From NCBI RefSeq assembly GCF_002878395.1, contig NC_061115.1:216978268-217042267 (forward strand): a stretch of DNA of 64,000 bases. The letters run 5' to 3'. Shown here one piece after another: positions 55,755 to 64,000 of the stretch. Positions within the stretch are counted from its first letter, which is position 1. Every line of letters starts with the position of its first letter. The notes beneath the pieces were generated by a model, which ran no database searches, had not been told where the DNA came from, and worked only from the letters and a program-made list of their open reading frames with translations. Both the position numbers and the translations under genes were made by a program. Source of the stretch: Capsicum annuum (taxonomy: Eukaryota; Streptophyta; Magnoliopsida; Solanales; Solanaceae).

Positions 55755-57850
55755 ATTATCTTTGAGCTTGTTAGTACAAGGAGAACTCAGGATTCTACTA
55801 GAATTGGAGAGGAGATAGTAGACTTTTACCAAAATCTATACACTGTAACTGCACAATGGAGACCAACCAATCACTTCCACAATTGCCGAGTTTTAACATT
55901 GGAACTTGGAAGAACAGGAGAGTCTTCAAACAATATTTGAGGAGGAGGAAGTGTTCAGAAGTATAAATTTGTGTGCAAAAGATAAGTCTCCAGGCCTGAT
56001 GGTTTCACCATGGGTTGAAACCATGGGTTTTTTTAAGAAAATGCTGGGAAGTGGTATAATCGGATATCGTGAATGCATTCCACAACTTCTATGAGCAAGA
56101 AATGTTCAATAGGAGTTATAATTCCACTTTTATAGCTCTGATTCCAAAGAAGAAAAGTGCTAAACGGCTAAGGGATTGTAGACCAATTAGTTTGATTGGT
56201 GACATATACAAAATATTCTCCAAAAAACTCGTTGGCTAGCAGTTCTTAGTTCTTAGAAGGGTGGGTTTTGGACAAAAATGGATTCATTGGTTAACGCTTT
56301 GCATTTTAACAATGATTTTTTTCAGTCCTTATCAATGGTACCCCCAATAGGTTTAGTTCACATAAGGGTCTCAGACAAAGTGGTCCTTTGTCATTATTTC
56401 TGTTTTTACTAGGAATGGAGGGCCATAATAGGATGGTTAAATCTGCTAATACTAATGGCTAAGTAAGATGTTTTCATGTGGCTAGAGATGGAAGAGACAA
56501 CTTTCAAGTGGCTCATCTGTAATATGCAAATGCTACACTCTTTTCTTGTGATGCTGATGAAGAATAGTTGAGAGTACTAAGGGTGATTCTGGTCCTACTC
56601 AAGGGGCTGTCTGGACGACATATTAATTAGAGGAAAATTTTCTTGTATCGTATCAGCAAGGTTTCAGATATGGATTTCATGAATGCAATTTTTGGTGGTA
56701 AGTTTGGCAACCAACTACTTACCTAGGTATGCCTTTAGGAGCAAAGTCAAAGTCCAAGGAGATATGGGGCAATGTGGTTGAGAAGTGGAAAAAGAAAGTG
56801 GCTAGGTGGAAAAGGTAGTACTTGTTACTTGGTGGAAGATTTACTTTCATCAACTCAGTCTTAGATTCCTTGCCCTACTTATATGATGTCCTTGTTCCCT
56901 ATCCTAGCAAGGGTCATCCACAGATTAAGGGAAAGTAATTTCAGCCAAGTATGAAAGGAGGTCCGTAAGAGTCTTGTGGAATGAGCTGAAAAGTTTTTCA
57001 TGATCAAAGTGAAGGATGGGGTTAATACCTATTTTGGAAAGATGATTGGCATGAGGTAGGTAAACTGGAAAGGTTATTTCCAGAGATACACTCCTTAGTG
57101 AATCACCAACATAGGGACCATAGCATAGCTTTGGACACCATAAGGGTGGAATTTCAACTTCAGAAGGCAACTCAATAATTGGGAAGTGTAAAGAATGGTA
57201 TTCATAAATCAAATTGAACAGTTCAGTGGATCGAGTGAAGTGATGAATTATGGTGGCAATGCCTTAAAAATGGTTCTTTCAAGGTGAGCAAAAGCTTCAG
57301 AAGGTTGAACAATACCAACCTGCCGCTGAGCATCTGGCCATCGAATATTATTTGGAAATCAAAATACCACACAAAGTAACATATTTTTTACGGCTCTTGG
57401 CAAAGGAGGCAGTTCTTTCGCAGGAGAACCTTATGCAAAGAGGAATAATCTTGTGCCTTAGATGTTTCCAATGTGGTGAGAAAGCAAAGACAGTTAACCA
57501 TTTGTTCATTCATTGCACGGTCACTGGACAGCTATAGATGCTGTTTTTGAACCTCAGAGGCACATCATGGTGTATGCCTAGGAAGATTATAGGGGTCTCA
57601 TCAAGATGGGAGCAAGTGGGACTGTAGGAGTTCATGCCAAGAGTAGAAGTAGGTGGAGGATAGTTCCAGCTTGCATTTAGTGGTCATTCTGGAAGGAAAC
57701 GGATTGCAAATGTTTCTAGAATGTAGAAAACAATGCAACAGATTAAGTTAAATTGCATCTGGATTTTGTGTTTTTGGTGTAATCAGATATGGTCAAATGA
57801 TCCTATCTGTAATCTTGATGTTTTAGACTCATTATAGACATAGGATCATA
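55755..57850 (+). pseudogene. LINE-1-type ORF2 remnant (reverse transcriptase to zinc finger)
   Basis: Broken plus-strand frames give RIGEEIVDFYQNLYT (55800) and the RT start SINLCAKDKSPG (55962). RT blocks IALIPKKKSAKRLRDCRPIS then LIGDIYKIFSKKL (about 56136-56235), LRQSGPLSLFLFLLGMEG (56370) and YANATLFSCDADEE (where active elements have YADD) follow. TYLGMPLGAKSKSKEIW (56720) and the downstream RT zinc-binding region with CLRCFQCGEKAKTVNHLFIH (about 57450) come last. At least eight stops or frame changes interrupt it. The endonuclease and ORF1 are absent, so it is 5'-truncated. LINEs of this class supply the machinery that mobilises SINEs. Confidence 0.85.
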
Positions 57851-57948
57851 GATATTGGTAGTGGACAATGCGTGAGCACACAATGGATTTGTTGAGTTGT
57901 TGGATGAAAAGAGGTGGAAGTAAAACTCATAAAAAGTGGTGGTGAATA

Positions 57949-58172
57949 GCACCACCCAAGGTGTGCCTAGTGGTTCAATGAAGTGGGTTGAGCACTATGA
58001 GGTCTCAACAGAGATGGAGACAAACACTAGGTAATTTCTTTCCAGTTGTTCTAGCCTTGGTGGACAGAGTTACCTGGTATATGTTGTTGGTGGGAGGTGG
58101 CAGGTATTCCGTGGAATTAGTCTAGGTGTGCGCACGCTGGCGCGGACACCACAATTATCAAAAAAGAAAAAA
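57949..58172 (+). mobile_element. tRNA-derived SINE (TS/SolS type), copy 2
   Basis: Co-linear with 53846-54075: GCACCACCCAAGGTGTGCCT, GTTCTAGCCTTGGTGGACAG, GGAATTAGTCTAGGTGTGC, ACACCACAATTATCAAAAAA. Part of the box B region (GGTTCAATTC) is deleted, so it should be transcriptionally dead. Confidence 0.8.
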
Positions 58173-58675
58173 AAGTAAAGGTGGTAGAGAATAATTACCT
58201 CTTGCATATGGTGGTAAGTCTAGAGGGAGAGAAATGGAAGGCGTTTTGAAAGATAGGATCAGTTCAGTCCATGATGTGAAACAGGACTGTCTGGTAACAC
58301 TTTTCTTTTGGTGTAAACAAAACTGTGTAGAGTATGTAGAGGAGTTAGCAGATTTCGTAGGACCTCTGTAAAGCTAGAATCTAACTTCTTTGTAACCATT
58401 TTTTGTGGTGGCCAGCATTCCTAAAGCTGAAAATACAACAGTACTAATTCTTAAAAGAAAAAGATATGGGTAGTACTCTTGTAAATATGTTGTGCACAAC
58501 CTGGTAATGACCTGATTTTAAATATATGTATTTACAAAGTTACCAGTTTAAACAAAAAGTCATATTTTCTCAAGCAATGGAAAAATGCTAACAGAAGTTA
58601 AGAAAATGTATAGGTATGTGATATTTTCCACTAGATCTTTTCTAGTTCTGATGAACCCCCTTTTTGCCACCCTGG
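58173..58675. other. Intergenic DNA
   Basis: No gene seen. A C18-like homopolymer lies slightly beyond, at about 58747-58763, inside copy B of the duplication. Confidence 0.4.
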
Positions 58676-60569
58676 CTCTGCTCCTGCATTCAAACAGCTA
58701 TCAAAAGATAATGTGTTTCTTTTTGGAACTAAATGGCCAGGATATGCCCCCCCCCCCCCCCCCAACCCCCCAAACAAAACAAAAACTGACGTGAAAAGCC
58801 TTTTACAACCAATATTACTAGGATTTCTATGGTGTTTCCACCTTGGTTTGTGCTTGTTATCTTAACAAACGTGCTAATGTAAATTCAACTGTTAGTTGAA
58901 CACATCAGCAATTGCTCTTGTCAATACATGTACAACGGTGAAGATCTTATTCCAAACCATGTCCCCCCATGAGCTGCCAGACTCAATGTTTACCATTTGC
59001 CAGTTTCTGATAGATTGGAATTGTAGTAGTGAAAAAGGCTATATTTGCTTTTAATACACAAGCGTTGGGAGATGTTGTGCTTATGCATGCACTTAAAGCC
59101 TTTTTAAACTTCTCATTTTATCTCAAACTTATTTCTTCACATCTCCCAAGTTAATTCTCTTATTTCTCTTTTGTTTGTTTTATGATTCGTTTCCGGAAAT
59201 GTCATAATCTGGTAGGTCAAACTCCTATATGTTATTTATGAAGATGGAACTTAAGGTTGTCGCTATGAAATTGTACCCATTGTTAGTCTAATCTTCTAGG
59301 CAATGAATGGTATCTGTCAGTAGCAGTAGCAGTGGTCCTGTGAGATGCATTCAAAGAGTTTCACGTAGAGTTTTCTCTAAATGCCTAATTGGTGAAATAT
59401 AAAAATCAATGTGCTTGTGAAGAAAATAAATGTCTGATGAAGTGAGTTAGAAATTGATCATGTTTAAATGAGAGCTCTTTGTTTTAGTAATCTGTTTGAG
59501 ATTAATACATCAAATTATCTACTTTTGCGTTTTCCTTCTGCTTGAGGTATATTTGCCAGAGAATCAGAGTCTGCAACTAACAATAGTGTGTGTTTACATG
59601 GGACTGATCCTTTAATAGTTTGATTGAGTTTTCATTCTTTCTAAGCGCTGAGGTTTCAATTCTCAAAGTATACTTAAGCCTCTTTTGGTCACTTCATTAA
59701 AGCATCTGTACTTGTGCATTGTGTACCTTGTGCTACTTGTTCGGAGCAATATAATAGAATTATCACATTTTGGTACCCCTGTAGAAAGAAGGTCTTTTGT
59801 GTTGGCTTGCAATGGACATCAGACAGTTTTCTATTACAACTTCACCGGTTATATCTTACTATCACTTTCTTTTGTTGGTGTCCTGCTGTCCTGTGCCTGA
59901 GGATGTTGATGGAGTTAGTTCTCTAAAATATCTTGGTTGCTCATCTCAAGTTGTGCTCTACACGAAAAATGTTCATAGCCAAATTTTGTTTGGGCCATCA
60001 TCAATTTCAGTTTGTTGGTACTTGTATTACAGCTATATAGTGAAGAAAGTGGCCAATCAATTTGACCAATTATTGTTGTGTCATAAATTGCATTATTTCC
60101 TTTCTCTTCCTGTGTAATACTTACAGATTATAAAGTTTGGCTAGGACGGAAAATCTTGTTCTTCATTATACTTCTCGAATATTTGCTTTCTTTGAAAATG
60201 AAAGTAAGACTAGTCTAATGATATGATCTATAGATTTATGATGCATCAAACAAACCACTTTGTACTTCTATATGGATTCAAAAGTTGTATTTCTATTGAA
60301 ATCTGATTGAGCTTGTTGGTGGCATTGATAGGGATGCAGATGACGATGATGTTACAATATTTGAAAATTCCCAGCTACAAAGATCTACTCAAAAATTCAC
60401 GGACCTGCACATTTTCTCTTACCTTCTGTAAGCATTTCTGATTCATTCTTTCCTTGCCTCTTGCTAACTCGAGTGGGTGAGGAGATATGACTTTAATGAG
60501 TGGTATGAAAGACGTCCTTATCTTAAAAAAAAGAGTGGAGTGGGATGTCTTTGTTTGTAGAATTCTTAT
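58676..60569. repeat. Duplicated segment, copy B
   Basis: Parallels 48054-50990 without the hAT-like element. The homologous end GAATTCTTAT (60560-60569; GAATTGTTAT in copy A) is where the Copia LTR begins. Short frames such as that from 59714 are not supported in copy A, which argues against a shared protein there. The parent gene is unknown. Confidence 0.82.
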
Positions 60570-60845
60570 TGGAAGTTATTTCAATTAGTTATGCATTAGT
60601 TAGTTAATGGTAGTTAGTTACTGTTTACATTGAGTTACTGTACAATATGGTTAAGAGTTAGTTAGATAATTGATGATGTAGTTGAGCTAAGACCTGAGAT
60701 TCTTCTAGACTATTCTAGAAGGTATACTCTAGTCTATAAATAGAACCTGCAGCAGTTAGTTGCTGGCAATGTAATCTGATAGTTGAACAATGAGCAAATG
60801 TACTTCTATGGCTTCTCTGTTTTCATTATCTCTGTAAATTTCACA
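60570..60845 (+). repeat. Copia 5' LTR (276 bp)
   Basis: TG start (TGGAAGTTATTTCAATTAG) and CA end (AATTTCACA). It has a good TATA box TATAAATA at 60735-60742. The ~276-bp length is typical of short-LTR Copia lineages. The 3' LTR is outside the window. Confidence 0.82.
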
Positions 60846-60857
60846 TGGTATCAGAGC
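60846..60857 (+). other. Copia primer-binding site (initiator tRNA-Met)
   Basis: TGGTATCAGAGC directly follows the LTR. It is the complement of the plant initiator methionine tRNA 3' end and the standard Copia primer site. Confidence 0.92.
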
Positions 60858-60936
60858 ATTAGGTTGTAGATACAGGAAGATAGAGATTAGATCTTTGTTT
60901 AGCTGACTCTCTTAGAGTGCATTCATTGCATTTACA

Positions 60937-61870
60937 ATGGCGCCAAAGATCGATCAGAGTGATCCATTGTTCATTGGAGCTTCAGATACATCTGGAGCCA
61001 CATTGATTCCAATCAAACTGATTGGATCAGAAAACTATGGAATGTGGAGTAGATCTATGAGGATCGCATTGCTGGGGAAGAGGAAGTTTGGTTTTGTATC
61101 TGGTGCGTGCAGCAAGGGCTTGTATAGAGAGGAATTACATGAGCAATGGGAGACCTGCAATGCTATAGTACTGTCCTGGCTAATGAGTTCAGTTAGTGAA
61201 GATTTGTTGAGTGGTATTGTGTATGCAACAAGTGCATATGAAGTGTGGGAAGATCTGAAGGAGAGGTTCAATAAGGTGAATCGTGTGAGAGTGTATCAAT
61301 TACACATGGAGATTAATACCTTGTCACAAGGTACTGATTTAGTTGCTGCTTATTTTACCAAGCTGAAGAGTCTATGGAATGAGTATGATCTGCTCCCTCA
61401 TGTGAATGTCGAAGGTCCAAGGATTATGCAGACCACCTGTCTGAGCTAATTTTAATACAGTTTCTGGGAGGTCTAAATGATTCCATGATCAAGCTAGGAG
61501 ATAGATTCTATTGAAAGGAGTCACACCTACTCTAAACCAGGCTTATGCTATGATAGCAGATGATGAAATTCGACAGCTAGCCTGCCATTCTACTTCAAGT
61601 GGTAAGTCTGATCCACTTGCAATGCAGGTGAATAGAAACTCAGAAGTTACTTATAGAACTCAAAACTATAGAGGCAAGAAGTGTGACTATTGTCATTTAA
61701 ATGGTCACACAAGAGAGAACTGTTATAAGCTAATTGGGTATCCTGCTGATTGGAAGTTGAGAAGAAAAACAATTAACAATACGGGAGGATCAAGAGGTTT
61801 CATGTACCAGGGTCATAGTGGTGGACATGGTACTCAGGAGTGTAGGAAGCACAATAGTCATGGAAACTAG
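60937..61870 (+). pseudogene. gag: Copia Gag with zinc knuckle, frameshifted
   Basis: ATG at 60937 opens MAPKIDQSDPLFIGASDTSG. The Copia gag N-terminal domain follows with NYGMWSRSMRIALLGKRKFG and AYEVWEDLKERFNKVN. A one-base shift near 61415 ends that frame at 61449. The protein continues in another frame and resumes at 61511 with TPTLNQAYAMIADDE. The CCHC knuckle CDYCHLNGHTRENC is at about 61681-61722. Gag forms the cytoplasmic particle and binds RNA. Lesions make it non-functional. Confidence 0.88.
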
Positions 61871-62104
61871 CATGTGAGTCAAGTTATTGCTTAGTATTCA
61901 TCAAGTGGTCTAAAGGAGCAAGTCTCTAGTGGTGATGCAGGTTATATAGCTTCCATCAGTCATGGAGATCATAAGGAAATCAACAATACAGTAGCTAGGG
62001 GACAATGTTTCACAGAAGGAGAATATAAAATGTTTCACAGAAGGAGAATATAAACAGATAAGGAGCTTCTGAACAAGGACCATCAAGACATGAATTAGAC
62101 TAAC

Positions 62105-62630
62105 ATGTCAAGTATAGCTACATGTCTATTTTCTCGTGCTAAGCAACAGGAATGGATAGTAGATTCTGGTGCAACTCATCATATTGTAGCAGATAATGAA
62201 GTAGTTCACATAAGAAATAAGAGAGCTCAAATAGGAGTCGATAAAGTGAATCTTCCAAATGGATCAAAGCAGCTATCCTTATACACCACAACAGAATGGT
62301 GTGGTGGAAAGGAAGCATAGAAAAATCCTAAACATAGCTAGAGCCATCAGATTTCAGTCACACATGCCTATCAAGTACTGGGGCTTGGCTGTTAAGGCAG
62401 TTGTCTACCTAATGAACAGATTACCATCATTTTTTATTGATGGTAAAAGTCCATATGAGGTATTATTCTCTAAACTACCCTCTTTAGAACATCTAAGAGT
62501 AATAGGATGTTTGTTCTATGCTTCAACATTGCCTAGAGGTGACAAGTTCACTGAAAGAGCACAACCAGCAGCATTGATGGGTTTCTACTACTCAGAAAGG
62601 GTACTTGTTATTGGACTTGTTATCAGTTAA
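62105..62630 (+). pseudogene. Copia protease and integrase end joined by a deletion
   Basis: EWIVDSGATHHIV holds the DSGA active site of the aspartic protease. After LPNGSK (about 62268) the sequence jumps to SSYPYTPQQNGVVERKHRKI, the C-terminal side of the integrase core (with the last catalytic Glu in VERKH). The GAG-pre-integrase zinc finger and the DD part of the DDE core are missing. The rest, YWGLAVKAVVYLMNRLPS and GCLFYASTLPRGDKF, is the usual integrase tail. A roughly 1-kb internal deletion is inferred. Confidence 0.85.
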
Positions 62631-62696
62631 ATTATTTGTTAGTAGAGATGTCACATTCCAAGAAGATATCTTTCCATTTGTTAAAAGGGGAAGTCA

Positions 62697-62836
62697 ACAC
62701 ATACACATGGAGCCATCTTCACTATGTCCAGAGATCAGAGATCAGTGATGATCAATACTTAGTCTGTACACATACACATGGAGCCATCTTCACTATGTCC
62801 AGAGATCAGTGATGATCAATACTCAGTCTGTTCATC
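62697..62836. repeat. Tandem duplication (~70 bp) before the reverse transcriptase
   Basis: ACACATACACATGGAGCCAT...GATGATCAATACT occurs at about 62699 and 62769, the first with an extra AGAGATC. A 26-bp duplication (ATGTTTCACAGAAGGAGAAT) also lies at 62006-62055. Confidence 0.85.
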
Positions 62837-64000
62837 TGATCCTGGTGGTGATCACATCTTGAATAAAGAAGTATTGGATCATGATGCATCTACAATTGGT
62901 CCATCATTAGACATGTCAGCTGACACACAACTGAATTTGGTTCATTCACATATAGACAATGCAGATTCTGAAACACATCCATCTAGAAGAATACCTAGAG
63001 TATCTAAGGAGCCTATTTGGATGAAAGATTATGCAGTTCCAGGCAAGAGAAAAGGCACCAGATATGCTATAGCCAATTATCTGTCATACAAGAATACTAC
63101 TCAAAATTATCAATGCTATGTGAGCAGGTTTTCAAACTTAATACGCCTCAGTTCTTCAGTCAGGCATGAAAGATGGGTCCAAGCTATGAAGAAGGAAATC
63201 CAGGAACTTGAAGAGAATAATACTTGGGAAATAGTTGACTTACCTCCTGGAAAGCATGCTATTGGCTCAAAATAGGTATACAAAATAAAATACAAAGCAA
63301 ATGGTGATATTGAAAGGTTCAAGGCAAAACTGGTAGCTAAGGGTTACAGTCAACAAGAAGGACTGGATTATCATGACACATTCTCTCCTGTGGCAAAGAT
63401 AGTGACAGTCAGATGTGTGATTGCTTTGGCTGAATCAAAAGGGTGGACATTGTATCAAATGGATGTTTATAATGCATTCTTACAAGGGGATTTAGATGAG
63501 GAAGTATATATGAAAATGCCTTAAGGTTTTCAACAACAGGGTAATCACAAAGTTTGTGGATTGCTTAAGTCACTATATGAACTTAAGCAAGCTTCCAGAC
63601 AATGGAATATCAAACGTACCTCAGCATTATTAGGTGCAGGTTTCATTCAAAGTGCTCATGACTACTCCTTGTTCACATTAAAAGGAGCAAAGGAAATGGT
63701 AGTGGTACTGGTGTATATAGATGATCTGTTGATCACAGGTGATAGTGAAGCCATGATCATTGAAGCTAAGGAGATCTTGCACAGGCAGTTCAAACTCAAA
63801 GATCTAGGGGAGCTCAAATACTTCCTGGGAATTGAAGTCTTGAGGTCAAAACAGGGTGTTATCTTGAATCAAAGGAAGTATCTTCTTGAGTTAATATCAG
63901 AAGCTGGTCTGGTTGGTACAAAACCAGCTTCTACTCCTATGGAGTCCAATGCTAGACTTACATCAGTTGATTATGATGCGATTGCAGGAGTTACTGGTGA
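62778..64000 (+). pseudogene. Copia reverse transcriptase (RVT_2), two nonsense codons, continues past window
   Basis: The frame passes through WVQAMKKEIQELEENNTWEI, then TAG at 63273-63275 in the [13 protein letters not shown] stretch where Trp is normal. [20 protein letters not shown] and [20 protein letters not shown] follow, then TAA at 63522-63524 (usually Gln). LLKSLYELKQASRQW and the catalytic VYIDDLLITG (about 63711-63740), with the two Asp intact, come next, then LKDLGELKYFLGIEV. RNase H is beyond the edge. RT copies element RNA to cDNA. Apart from the two stops this is the best-preserved pol part in the window. Confidence 0.9.

Larger units (their letters stand above)
60570..64000 (+). 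mobile_element. Copia LTR retrotransposon, decayed, continues past the window
   Basis: 5' LTR (60570-60845), tRNA-iMet primer-binding site, gag, protease, integrase end and reverse transcriptase follow in Ty1/Copia order. Frameshifts, a large internal deletion at about 62270 and stops in RT show that it is inactive. It sits in copy B of the segmental duplication; the target in copy A is empty. Confidence 0.9.

Noticed and set aside
59685..60117. Overlapping ORFs in duplicated segment B
   Set aside because: Three overlapping frames, none kept in copy A; no domain.

Overview
The window is nuclear DNA from a flowering plant, almost certainly a member of the Solanaceae and perhaps pepper (Capsicum) or a relative. 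The evidence is an R1-type NLR with a Solanaceae N-terminal domain, DUF1985/Ulp1-protease transposon genes, tRNA-derived and TTG-tailed SINEs, an Ogre-like gag, and many Stowaway and other MITEs. The genus is inference. I found no gene that is plainly intact apart from one small ORF of unknown function. The window is a graveyard of nested repeats and decayed gene copies.

Layout. 1-10319: a minus-strand LTR retrotransposon with 2-kb LTRs that carries only a gag reading frame (four nonsense codons), plus internal tandem repeats. It looks like a gag-only relative of Ogre/Tat elements. 10320-14116: AT-rich intergenic DNA with a SINE end and nested MITEs. 14117-17836: an R1-like NLR resistance pseudogene (minus strand) broken by three frameshifts, one of them a clear 5-bp duplication. 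17837-25500: MITEs, a LINE scrap, two related Copia pieces sharing the same frame disruption, and three dispersed NLR fragments.

25900-44200: a territory saturated with the palindromic motif ATCTGTTGCAACAGAT. It holds two tail-to-tail DUF1985-Ulp1 protease pseudogenes, a 181-bp tandem repeat, a large imperfect palindrome (about 37.3-41.15 kb) with a forward-reverse-forward rearrangement of identical pieces, and a pair of small TATA-driven ORFs ending in Asn/Asp runs.

44900-47460: tandemly duplicated remains of a dynein-light-chain gene, into which a 5S rRNA-headed SINE with a (TTG)n tail has inserted, flanked by an 18-bp target-site duplication. This is the most unusual element in the window. 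48054-50990 and 58676-60569 are two copies of one duplicated segment; one has gained a hAT-like MITE and the other a Copia LTR element. Between them lies an inverted duplication of an FCS-like zinc-finger (FLZ) gene start, with SINEs, MITEs and a dead LINE-1. 60570-64000: a 5' LTR, PBS, gag, protease, truncated integrase and reverse transcriptase of a decayed Copia element that runs off the window.

The recognisable coding frames are mostly interrupted by stops that look like single C-to-T or G-to-A transitions, as expected of heavily methylated, silenced DNA.
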